Below, piece by piece: positions 1-7,758 of a DNA stretch of 50,333 bases (within the stretch, counting starts at the first letter, position 1; every line of letters begins with the position of its first letter). Position numbers and translations under genes: made by a program. The stretch is from an uncultured Aquimarina sp. (lineage in GTDB: Bacteria > Bacteroidota > Bacteroidia > Flavobacteriales > Flavobacteriaceae), in assembly GCA_937951135.1 (NCBI GenBank), contig CALFCI010000020.1, forward strand, positions 1-50,333, written 5' to 3'. Under the pieces are notes generated by a model, which worked only from the letters and a program-made list of their open reading frames with translations, was not told the origin of the DNA and made no database searches.

Positions 1-3
1 TTT

Positions 4-909
4 ATGAAAACGAATTTATTGTTATCCGTGCGTAACGCATTTTACGTTACTTTTTCTTTCTTGTTATTGGTTTCTTGTACGCCAGATTATTCTAATGATC
101 AGGATGACGATTACGAGGATATAGAGGGTGAGATCGATCAAGTATTATTTAATTTTGGTACCTCTCTAGCCGAAAAAGATGACGAAGTACAACGGTCATT
201 GTTTTTATCGAGTAGCTCAGCACTCAATTTCGTCATTAAAAATCCAGAAGCTCCTTTTGTTTTTGGTTTTCCTAGGGACGAATGGATAGGGTTTTTTGAG
301 AGTTGGGACTATGAATATTTTCCAGAATATTCGAATAAAGAGTTTTATATCGGAAAAGGAATGGTTATTCAGAGTATAGATTTTCAGGGATATAAGAATG
401 AAGTTCCTGATAGTTTTGGTAAAGATTTATTTGCCTACGTTCAGACTGCTACAGGCTGGAAAATTGTAGGTGTATCTTCTTCGATTACTTCTCCTGGTGA
501 TGCCACCGATTATGGTGCAAATTTTCCTATTCAAACAACACCTAGTGTTGCTATAGATGCTTTTGTAGAAGGGTTTAACGAACAGAATCAAGAATTGTTT
601 GCAACAGCCTTTATTAATCTTATGGCACCATGTTTTCAATTTAATACTACATTTGATGTTTCGTATGCCGATGATTTGCATTCCGCTACAGCATTTTATG
701 CCAATGTGCCTAATGCAGTTTCAGGATTAAAAATAAAATTAGTTGGAGCAGAGATCGTAGAAACAGATCAATTTACGGCTTTGGTTTCTGCTGCTTATAG
801 TATTCGTAAGGATGGAAATAAATATGAAAAAGGGCAGATGCTAGCTACGATGGTAGCGACTCCAGCAGACGGATGGAAGATCACGAATATGCTACTGTCT
901 AAGTTATAA
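4..909 (+). CDS. lipoprotein with two NTF2-like domains
   Basis: 301-residue exported lipoprotein of unknown function. Residues 1-25 are a lipoprotein signal ending in the lipobox LLVSC (Cys25), followed by an acidic linker rich in Asp and Glu, typical of Bacteroidota lipoproteins. The mature part seems to hold two related alpha/beta domains of about 120 residues (about 45-160 and 175-301). Each starts with an amphipathic helix and ends with a strand around Gly-Trp-Lys-Ile (near residues 153 and 291). That layout suggests a tandem NTF2/SnoaL-like fold, which is my inference. No catalytic residues stand out. It stands alone: a strong hairpin terminator follows and the next gene is convergent. 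The ATG lies 3 bases from the window edge, so its promoter is not visible. Confidence 0.75.
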   Translation: MKTNLLLSVRNAFYVTFSFLLLVSCTPDYSNDQDDDYEDIEGEIDQVLFNFGTSLAEKDDEVQRSLFLSSSSALNFVIKNPEAPFVFGFPRDEWIGFFESWDYEYFPEYSNKEFYIGKGMVIQSIDFQGYKNEVPDSFGKDLFAYVQTATGWKIVGVSSSITSPGDATDYGANFPIQTTPSVAIDAFVEGFNEQNQELFATAFINLMAPCFQFNTTFDVSYADDLHSATAFYANVPNAVSGLKIKLVGAEIVETDQFTALVSAAYSIRKDGNKYEKGQMLATMVATPADGWKITNMLLSKL

Positions 910-956
910 TTGTTGAATATATTGAACGTATACTATTCAAGAGTGTAGTTGTAGTG

Positions 957-991
957 AAACCCCTTAATGATATAATCATTAAGGGGTTTTT
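957..991 (+). terminator. intrinsic terminator, probably bidirectional
   Basis: A near-perfect hairpin with arms AAACCCCTTAATGAT and ATCATTAAGGGGTTT and a very short loop. It is flanked by A-rich sequence on one side and a T tract on the other. It lies between the convergent lipoprotein gene and purA and could end transcription from both. Confidence 0.85.
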
Positions 992-1053
992 ATTAGGATC
1001 AAAGCTGCTGAGTATTTAAGATGTTCAAAGCTAGAATAGCTAATGACTGAAAA

Positions 1054-1081
1054 TCTCAAGTCTAGTATCTAGCGTCTAACA
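1054..1081. repeat. heptamer array downstream of purA
   Basis: Four tandem 7-bp words: TCTCAAG, TCTAGTA, TCTAGCG, TCTAACA. The array ends 18 bases from the purA stop codon. The reverse-complement words (CGCTAGA, TACTAGA) recur in part downstream of tgt (45711-45753). Confidence 0.6.
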
Positions 1082-1099
1082 GCGAAGCGATCTATAGTA

Positions 1100-2371
1100 T
1101 TATCTGTGTATGGTTTGCTTTCTATCCGGGCCTACAGAAACAATTGTAATTGGTGTTTCTAATTCTTTTTCTAAAAATTTGATATAGGCATTTAAGGTAT
1201 CAGGAAACTCAGATTCATCCGACATTTTGGTTAAATCTTCTTTCCACCCTTTCATTTCTGTATATACAGGTTCAACGTTTTCAGGTTCGATAGAGTATGG
1301 GAAATGTGTGATCTCCTTTCCTTGATATTTATAAGCGGTACATATTTTTAAGGTATTAAAACCACTTAGCACATCACCTTTCATCATCATTAATTGTGTT
1401 ACTCCATTAACATGAACCGCATATTTTAAGGCAACAAGATCTAGCCATCCACAACGTCTTGATCTTCCGGTAGTTGCTCCAAATTCATTCCCTACGCGTC
1501 CCATAGTTTCGCCATCTTCATCAAACAATTCTGTTGGAAATGGGCCACTACCTACTCGAGTAGTATATGCTTTGAAAATACCAAAGACCTCTTTGATTTG
1601 ATTTGGTGCAATTCCTAATCCAGTACAGGCACCAGCGGCAGTAGTATTGGATGAGGTTACAAAAGGATAGGTTCCAAAATCAATATCTAATAATGATCCT
1701 TGAGCTCCTTCTGCTAATATTGTTTTACCACTGCGTTGCGCTTCATGTAAATACGCTTCGCTATCAATAAATGTTAGTGATTTTAACGTGTCAATAGCGA
1801 TAAAGAACTCTTTTTCTAATTCTTCTAAATCATACTCGATTTTAGCATCATAAAAATCGATCATTGCCTCATGCTTATTCGCTAATGCGCGGTAACGCTC
1901 CTTCCAATCGCTCAATTCTAAATCTCCTACACGAATACCGTTTCTTCCGGTTTTGTCCATATACGTAGGGCCAATTCCTTTTAGTGTAGATCCAATTTTA
2001 GCCTTTCCTTTAGCTGCTTCAGATACAGCATCTAAGATTCTATGTGTTGGCAAAATTAAATGTGCTTTTCTTGAAATCAATAATTTAGAATGATAGTCTA
2101 GATTAAATTTTTCTAGATTATCCAATTCTTTTTTAAAGATCACAGGGTCGATTACAACACCGTTCCCTACAAGATTTAATGCTTTGTCATGAAAAATACC
2201 ACTAGGAATGGTATGTAGTACGTGCTTTATACCATCAAATTCTAAGGTGTGTCCTGCGTTTGGACCGCCTTGAAATCTTGCTATGATATCATAATCCTTG
2301 GTTAATACATCAACGATTTTTCCTTTACCTTCGTCTCCCCATTGTAGACCGAGTAACAAGTTTACTCCCAT
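1100..2371 (-). CDS. purA: adenylosuccinate synthetase PurA
   Basis: Cytoplasmic enzyme (423 residues, normal length) that joins IMP and aspartate using GTP to make adenylosuccinate, the first committed step from IMP to AMP. The GTP-binding loop GDEGKGK is at residues 12-18 with catalytic Asp13. GGPNAGHT carries catalytic His41. The IMP/dimer-interface motif TGRSRRCGW is at 301-309. The start codon overlaps the stop of the upstream Fur-family gene as TAATG, so the two are translationally linked. A redox- or metal-responsive regulator sharing a transcript with purine synthesis is common in flavobacteria. GuaB, which controls the opposite branch from IMP, is also in this window but interrupted. 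Confidence 0.97.
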   Translation of the reverse strand: MGVNLLLGLQWGDEGKGKIVDVLTKDYDIIARFQGGPNAGHTLEFDGIKHVLHTIPSGIFHDKALNLVGNGVVIDPVIFKKELDNLEKFNLDYHSKLLISRKAHLILPTHRILDAVSEAAKGKAKIGSTLKGIGPTYMDKTGRNGIRVGDLELSDWKERYRALANKHEAMIDFYDAKIEYDLEELEKEFFIAIDTLKSLTFIDSEAYLHEAQRSGKTILAEGAQGSLLDIDFGTYPFVTSSNTTAAGACTGLGIAPNQIKEVFGIFKAYTTRVGSGPFPTELFDEDGETMGRVGNEFGATTGRSRRCGWLDLVALKYAVHVNGVTQLMMMKGDVLSGFNTLKICTAYKYQGKEITHFPYSIEPENVEPVYTEMKGWKEDLTKMSDESEFPDTLNAYIKFLEKELETPITIVSVGPDRKQTIHR

Positions 2372-2841
2372 TATTTTTCTTGGTTATTAGTGGTTTGTTT
2401 TTTCGTTCCGTAGAAATACAATGAATGATTTGTGATGTCTACTTCAAAAATCTCTTCGATTGTTTTCTTTATAGATTGAATGCGTGGATCACAAAATTCT
2501 AATACTTCTCCTGTATCGGTAAGGATAAGGTGATCATGTTGTCGATCAAAGTATGATTTTTCGTATTGTGCTTGGTTTTGTCCAAACTGATGTTTGCGAA
2601 CCAATTTACATTCGAGTAGTAATTCTATAGTGTTGTACAATGTTGCACGACTTACTCTATAGTTTTTATTTTTCATTTGGATATACAGCGTTTCGATATC
2701 AAAATGTTCTTCACTATCGTATATCTCCTGTAAAATAGCGTAACGTTCCGGTGTTTTACGATGCCCCTTTTCTTCTAAAAAGTTGGTAAACACGGTTTTT
2801 ACGGTATTTTGATCGTTTAATGTAGTCGCTTTAGTACTCAT
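2371..2841 (-). CDS. Fur-family transcriptional regulator
   Basis: 156-residue winged-helix repressor of the Fur/PerR/Zur family. The N-terminal DNA-binding domain spans about residues 18-95 (recognition region around [14 protein letters not shown]). The dimerisation domain with the metal motif HDHLIL follows. The usual structural-zinc pair (CxxC after HDHLI) is absent: the stretch reads [12 protein letters not shown], leaving only isolated cysteines. The metal specificity therefore cannot be assigned. The gene is promoter-proximal to purA and overlaps its start by one base. A TAACTTTG -7 box 14 bases upstream predicts a very short leader. Confidence 0.88.
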   Translation of the reverse strand: MSTKATTLNDQNTVKTVFTNFLEEKGHRKTPERYAILQEIYDSEEHFDIETLYIQMKNKNYRVSRATLYNTIELLLECKLVRKHQFGQNQAQYEKSYFDRQHDHLILTDTGEVLEFCDPRIQSIKKTIEEIFEVDITNHSLYFYGTKKQTTNNQEK

Positions 2842-2854
2842 AGCTATAAAAAGC

Positions 2855-2862
2855 CAAAGTTA
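2855..2862 (-). promoter_or_regulatory. -7 box of the Fur-family gene-purA operon
   Basis: Reads TAACTTTG on the minus strand and matches the Bacteroidota TAnnTTTG consensus, 14 bases before the ATG at 2841. No convincing -33 element is visible. Confidence 0.55.
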
Positions 2863-3191
2863 CATTAAATTTTTATAAGTGAGACTGGGATTGTAAAACG
2901 ATTCTATAAAGTTCTACAACATTTTTTATATCTGTTAGATTGATGCTTGTATATGGTGTATTTAAGTGGGTAAGCGATGCTATTAATTTAAAGCGTATTG
3001 CAAAAAAATAATAATATGAAAATCAAATGATTTTTTATGTTGTTGTAGCACTACAATAGCCGTGCTGTTAAGTTTTATAGTCGAAAGTTTAGCCCTACAT
3101 AATACAATTAAGAAAGAGCATCTGCGCATTTCAGCAGATGTCAAAGCTTTTAACATAAATAATGGAATAAATCTAGAAAAATAAATTGCAC
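2863..3191. other. AT-rich spacer between the (p)ppGpp synthetase gene and the Fur-family operon
   Basis: No credible ORF or RNA gene. It holds the hairpin at 3119-3140 and a small palindrome with arms TTGTAG and CTACAA near 3043-3056. Otherwise it is low-complexity AT-rich sequence. Confidence 0.5.
3119..3140 (-). terminator. possible terminator of the (p)ppGpp synthetase gene
   Basis: Hairpin with 7-bp arms CATCTGC/GCAGATG and an 8-base loop, about 50 bases past the stop codon. On the minus strand it is followed by a pyrimidine-rich CTCTTTCTT tail. A weak but reasonable intrinsic terminator. Confidence 0.45.
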
Positions 3192-5396
3192 TTATTCACG
3201 TACAACTTTATCAATACCACTAATTTTAGATAGATTATGAATTACTGTTTTTAAGGTGTTTTTATTTTTTACTCCAACGGTTATTTTACCGGTAAATACA
3301 CCGTCATTGGTGTCAAAATTCATGTTGTAAATCGCGAGGTGCATGTGTGTAGAGATAATATGTGTAACCTCGTTAACTACTCCAATATTATCGATACCAT
3401 TAAGTCGGATAACGGCGCGATATTCTTCTTGGCTAGAGTCAATCCATTTGGAGGCAATAATGCGATAGGCATAGTTACTTTGTAGTTGTAAGGCGTTTGG
3501 ACAATCGTTTTTGTGTACTTTAATACCTTCGTTTACTGTAATAAAACCAAATACCTCATCACCCGCAATCGGATTACAACAGTTGGAGAGGCGGTATTCT
3601 AGTTTTTCAGAATCTTTTCCAAAGACTAATAAATCATACTTTTCTGTGATTTCGTCTTTATGGATATCTTGAGTGCTACGATTGCGAATTCTATTTTTAA
3701 TAAAATTCATAAACACATTACTTCGCGTAGTCGCAAATTCTTTGATCTTTTGATTATCGATGGTACCAATACCGACCCTATAAAATAAATCTTGACTGGT
3801 TTTGAGTTTAAAATAAAGTACAAGTTCATTGATTACCTTTTCGTTTAAGGTAATTTTTTGCGAACGTAACTTTCGTTTTAAGATGACCTTTCCTTCTGAG
3901 GCCATCAGTTTTTTCTCTTCGCGTAATGAAGATTTTATTTTCGCTCTAGCTCTAGCTGTTGTTGCATAATCCAGCCAGTTGGATGAGGGTTTGGAGTTGG
4001 ACGATGTTATGATTTCTACTTGATCTCCACTATGTAATTCATGGCTTAGGGGGACCAATTTTCCATTGACTCGAGCCCCTCGTGTTTTAAGACCGATTTC
4101 GGTATGGATATTAAAACCAAAATCCAAAGCTGTAGCTCCTTTAGGTAAAGATTTTAAATCTCCTTCAGGGGTGAATACAAAAATTTCTTTTGAATATAGA
4201 TTGAGTTTAAATTCTTCAACAAAGTCTACAGCATTACTTTCGGAATTTTCTAAGGCCTCTTGTAAACGATCTAGCCATTGGTCTAAGCCTTGATCGGTAT
4301 TCTCGTTTTCGTTTTTATATTTGTAGTGCGCAGCATATCCTTTTTCCGCAATTTCATGCATGCGTTCACTTCGGATTTGTACTTCTACCCATTTGCCATC
4401 AGGACCAATAACCGTAATATGTAAGGCTTCGTAACCAGTAGATTTTGGTTGTGAGATCCAATCTCGTAAGCGAATGGGATTAGGCCGAAAGAAATCGGTA
4501 ACAATGGTGTATATTTTCCAAGCAACAAATTTTTCGTTTTCAATATCGGATTTATAAATAATCCGAATCGCAAACTTGTCATAGACTTCATCAAAGGTGA
4601 CATTTTGTTTGATGATTTTACGACGAATCGAAAAAATAGATTTAGGTCTTCCTTTAATTTCGCATTCAAATGTTTCTTTATCTAAACCGGTTTTGATTTT
4701 ATCCGAAAAACGTTTGATATACTCATCTTGTTCTTCTTTGCTTTCGTTTATTTTACTTAGAAGGTCTCTGTATACCTCAGGTTCAGTGTATTTTAGCCCT
4801 AAGTCTTCTAGTTCTGTTTTGATGTTATAGAGTCCGATTCGATGCGCTAATGGGGCATAGATGTATAAGGTCTCTGAAGCGATTTTGACCTGTTTGTCTG
4901 GACGCATCGCATCCATAGTTTGCATGTTATGTAAACGGTCTGCTATCTTAATAATGATTACCCTTACATCGTCATTTAATGTGAGTAGCATTTTTCTAAA
5001 GTTCTCGGCTTGTAACGAGATGTCTTTATCTTTTTTTAGTGATGATATTTTGGTAAGTCCATCTACAATACGAGCTACAGTTTCTCCAAACATTTGTTCG
5101 ATATCAGATAGGGTATATGAGGTGTCCTCTACGACATCATGTAATAAAGCCGCGACAATAGAAGTAGCATCCATGCCAATCTCACTAGCCACAATTTTGG
5201 CAACAGCAATAGGGTGAAAAATATAAGCTTCGCCACTTTTACGACGTTGGTTTTTATGGGCATCTACAGCAACATCAAAAGCCTGTCTAATGTTTTTCTT
5301 ATCGTCTTTAGTAAGATTTGTATAGCTAATACGAAGCAGCTCTTTGTACTCTTTCGCAATTTTTTTATTTTCTTCTTCTATAGCAGCTTCTGTCAT
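3192..5396 (-). CDS. rel: bifunctional (p)ppGpp synthetase/hydrolase (RelA/SpoT family)
   Basis: Long RelA-SpoT homologue of 734 residues that controls the stringent response by making and degrading (p)ppGpp. Domains in order: HD hydrolase (about 35-190, with His61 and the His86-Asp87 pair in LLHDVVEDT); synthetase (about 240-350, with RPKSIFSIRRKI and GYEALHITVIGP); TGS (about 400-460, starting IFVFTPEGDLKSLP); a helical/zinc-finger region with NCCNPIAGDEV; and a C-terminal ACT domain (about 660-734). Both catalytic halves look intact, so it should be bifunctional. A long inverted repeat lies upstream and separates it from the M48 protease gene. No consensus -7 box was found in front of it. 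Confidence 0.95.
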   Translation of the reverse strand: MTEAAIEEENKKIAKEYKELLRISYTNLTKDDKKNIRQAFDVAVDAHKNQRRKSGEAYIFHPIAVAKIVASEIGMDATSIVAALLHDVVEDTSYTLSDIEQMFGETVARIVDGLTKISSLKKDKDISLQAENFRKMLLTLNDDVRVIIIKIADRLHNMQTMDAMRPDKQVKIASETLYIYAPLAHRIGLYNIKTELEDLGLKYTEPEVYRDLLSKINESKEEQDEYIKRFSDKIKTGLDKETFECEIKGRPKSIFSIRRKIIKQNVTFDEVYDKFAIRIIYKSDIENEKFVAWKIYTIVTDFFRPNPIRLRDWISQPKSTGYEALHITVIGPDGKWVEVQIRSERMHEIAEKGYAAHYKYKNENENTDQGLDQWLDRLQEALENSESNAVDFVEEFKLNLYSKEIFVFTPEGDLKSLPKGATALDFGFNIHTEIGLKTRGARVNGKLVPLSHELHSGDQVEIITSSNSKPSSNWLDYATTARARAKIKSSLREEKKLMASEGKVILKRKLRSQKITLNEKVINELVLYFKLKTSQDLFYRVGIGTIDNQKIKEFATTRSNVFMNFIKNRIRNRSTQDIHKDEITEKYDLLVFGKDSEKLEYRLSNCCNPIAGDEVFGFITVNEGIKVHKNDCPNALQLQSNYAYRIIASKWIDSSQEEYRAVIRLNGIDNIGVVNEVTHIISTHMHLAIYNMNFDTNDGVFTGKITVGVKNKNTLKTVIHNLSKISGIDKVVRE

Positions 5397-5458
5397 TATT
5401 CAATACTTTTTTTGGAAAGCCCTATCCTTTTTCGTTTGTGTGGGTATAGTACAGGTAA

Positions 5459-5511
5459 TTTTTAAATAGATTACAAAATAACAAGATGTAGGTTTGTAAT
5501 CTATTTAAAAA
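5459..5511. repeat. perfect 19-bp inverted repeat
   Basis: Arms TTTTTAAATAGATTACAAA (5459-5477) and its exact complement (5493-5511) surround a 15-base loop. It lies 38 bases past the stop of the M48 gene and upstream of the rel gene. The A and T runs at both ends suit a bidirectional terminator or attenuator. Confidence 0.7.
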
Positions 5512-5549
5512 TACAACTAACCATCGAAATGACCAAGTATTTCTGAGGA

Positions 5550-6785
5550 TCAATCTGCACGTAAATTTCTAATACGTTGTAATAGAGTGGGATGGGAGTA
5601 GTGTACAAAAACCATAGCCGGATGTGGTGTTAAATTGCTAAGATTATTTTTGGATAGTTTTTTTAAACTAGTAATCAACGCTTCACTCTCATAAGTGTCC
5701 TTAGCATATTGATCCGCTTGATATTCAAAGGTTCTAGAGATCAGGTTCGTAAGTAGTCCAGTAAATTCTGAAATTGGACTGTATAAAATACTAAACGCAA
5801 TTAATCCTACATGAAAAGAAGGGATTGAAATTCCAAGGGCTTCAGATAATAATGGGTTGGCAATAAATAGGGATAAAAACCAAAAGGTAATTCCAGTACT
5901 ACAAATCGAGAGTAAAAGATTGACAATAATATGTTTTTTTTTATAATGGCCTACTTCGTGGGCAAGTACGGCTACAATTTCTTGTGGCGTTAAATCATTG
6001 ATTAAAGTATCGTATAATGTGATTCTTTTTTCACTTCCTAGTCCCGAAAAATAAGCATTAGCTTTAGTACTTCTTTTAGAGCCATCAATGACGTTAATGT
6101 TTTTTAATTGAAACCCTACTTTTTTAGCATACGCTTCTATCGTTTCCCGTAACTCTCCATCTTGTAATGGGGATTGTGTGTTAAATAATGGGACAATAAG
6201 TTTGGTGTAAAACATATTCATGAGTACAGTAAATACAGAGAGTAATGCCCATGCATATATCCAAAACGTAGTGCCTGTAATTTCATAAAACCAAATGATT
6301 AGACTGAGTACAATACCGCCAATACAAGTCATCATTATCATGTTTTTTATGGAATCCATAAAGAACATTTTTGGAGTAGTTTTATTAAATCCAAATTTTT
6401 CTTCGATAACAAATGTGGCATAATAGGATGAAGGTAGTGAGATGATATGGCTTCCTAATAAAATAATTCCAAAGAAAATTAAACTGACCAAGATAGGGTT
6501 TGAGGTCATGCTTCGTGCTATAGTGTCGACCCAAGCGAAACCCTCAATAAAAAAGAAAACTAAGGTAACTCCCAATGATAACGCCGAAGTTATGGTTTTG
6601 AATATGAAATTTGTTTTTTGATAAGCGATAGATTTTTGATACTCATCCTCGGGGTACACATCTGCAATTTCTTCTGGGATATCTTGTGTGTGACGCATTG
6701 CATTGAGTAGATCAAGTAACGAATCAATTAAAAATACGATCACAATGATTGTAATGAGGAGATAAAATAAGGTTAGTGACGTCAT
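5550..6785 (-). CDS. M48 family membrane metalloprotease (Ste24-like)
   Basis: 411-residue integral membrane zinc peptidase of the CAAX prenyl protease/Ste24 type. Several hydrophobic helices precede the active site (about 5-27, 62-85, 98-118, 150-170, 175-195). The zinc motif HEVGH is at residues 276-280 and the third ligand is in the later FEYQADQYA motif. More helices lie between them. Bacterial Ste24 homologues are thought to act in membrane-protein quality control rather than prenylation; the substrate here is unknown. The RNA methyltransferase gene lies 87 bases upstream on the same strand, so co-transcription is possible. Confidence 0.92.
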   Translation of the reverse strand: MTSLTLFYLLITIIVIVFLIDSLLDLLNAMRHTQDIPEEIADVYPEDEYQKSIAYQKTNFIFKTITSALSLGVTLVFFFIEGFAWVDTIARSMTSNPILVSLIFFGIILLGSHIISLPSSYYATFVIEEKFGFNKTTPKMFFMDSIKNMIMMTCIGGIVLSLIIWFYEITGTTFWIYAWALLSVFTVLMNMFYTKLIVPLFNTQSPLQDGELRETIEAYAKKVGFQLKNINVIDGSKRSTKANAYFSGLGSEKRITLYDTLINDLTPQEIVAVLAHEVGHYKKKHIIVNLLLSICSTGITFWFLSLFIANPLLSEALGISIPSFHVGLIAFSILYSPISEFTGLLTNLISRTFEYQADQYAKDTYESEALITSLKKLSKNNLSNLTPHPAMVFVHYSHPTLLQRIRNLRAD

Positions 6786-6872
6786 AAGGTTTTAAGTCAG
6801 GTTTTGGGGTGGTTTAAAGGTACTATTCTCAATGGGAACTATCAAAAAAATAGGATACTATTAAAGGTTTTT

Positions 6873-7682
6873 TTAAATAGCGAAATCACGTTGTCTTTTG
6901 GCTTCAAATGTAAGTATTCCTGCGGCTACGGAAACATTCATGGAGTCAATAGAACCTTCCATAGGGATTTTAATATTTTGATATGAATTTGTAGTCCATA
7001 TATTGGTGAGTCCAGTAGCTTCTGTACCTACTGCAATAGCCGTTGCTCCTTTATAATCTTGGGTGTAATAATGCGCCGAAGCTTGTAAAGCAGCGCTATA
7101 GATACGAACATTGTGTTGTTGTAAAAAAGTAATGATTGAAGCAGAGTCTCCTGTTAGTATTGGAGTTGTGAATACACATCCGACACTAGATCGTATAATA
7201 TTAGGGTTGTAGATATCGGTTTTAGGATTGGCGATACAGACAGCATCTACATGAGCAGCATCTGCTGTACGTAATAATGCGCCAATATTGCCAGGTTTTT
7301 CTAGACCTTCCGCAATTAAAAACAAAGGGTCTTTTCGCGGAAGTGTATATGAAGCAATAGTATGTTCTTTTGGTATTGCGATTGCAATAATACCTTCGGT
7401 AGTATCTCGATAACTTAATTTTTGATATACTGCTTTTGTGACCTCAAAGATAGTGATGTGATCTTTATGATCTGGAATCAAAGCTACACTATCTGCATAG
7501 GAAATAATTTCACTACAAAAATACAATTGTGTAATTTGATATCCTCCTTGCAGTGCTAAGCTAATTTCACGTAGCCCTTCAATGCTAAAAAGTTGTTCTT
7601 TTCTTCGAACTCTTGATTTTTCTTTAAGCTGAAGTAAGAATTTTATTTTAGGATTTTGGGCACTCTCAATTTTTGTATGCAT
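6873..7682 (-). CDS. TrmH/SpoU family RNA 2'-O-methyltransferase
   Basis: 269-residue SPOUT-class methyltransferase. An N-terminal substrate-binding domain (about 1-95, starting KIESAQNPKIKFLLQLKEKS) precedes the catalytic domain. All three SpoU motifs are present: EGLEKPGNIGALLRTADA, AVGTEATGL and IPMEGSIDSMNVSVAAGIL. It should use S-adenosylmethionine to methylate a ribose in tRNA or rRNA. The exact nucleotide cannot be told from sequence (RlmB/TrmH/TsnR-like). The ATG is only 8 bases after a perfect TATATTTGC promoter box, so the mRNA may be leaderless. Confidence 0.9.
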   Translation of the reverse strand: MHTKIESAQNPKIKFLLQLKEKSRVRRKEQLFSIEGLREISLALQGGYQITQLYFCSEIISYADSVALIPDHKDHITIFEVTKAVYQKLSYRDTTEGIIAIAIPKEHTIASYTLPRKDPLFLIAEGLEKPGNIGALLRTADAAHVDAVCIANPKTDIYNPNIIRSSVGCVFTTPILTGDSASIITFLQQHNVRIYSAALQASAHYYTQDYKGATAIAVGTEATGLTNIWTTNSYQNIKIPMEGSIDSMNVSVAAGILTFEAKRQRDFAI

Positions 7683-7689
7683 AAGTGCG

Positions 7690-7697
7690 CAAATATA
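7690..7697 (-). promoter_or_regulatory. -7 promoter box of the RNA methyltransferase gene
   Basis: Minus-strand TATATTTG, followed by C, exactly matches the Bacteroidota consensus. The ATG is at 7682, so the expected transcription start falls at or just before the start codon. Confidence 0.65.
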
Positions 7698-7758
7698 CGA
7701 ATCGATATGAAATGAAATATAGGATACACTACCTTAGGTATGAGGTATTCCTATTATT

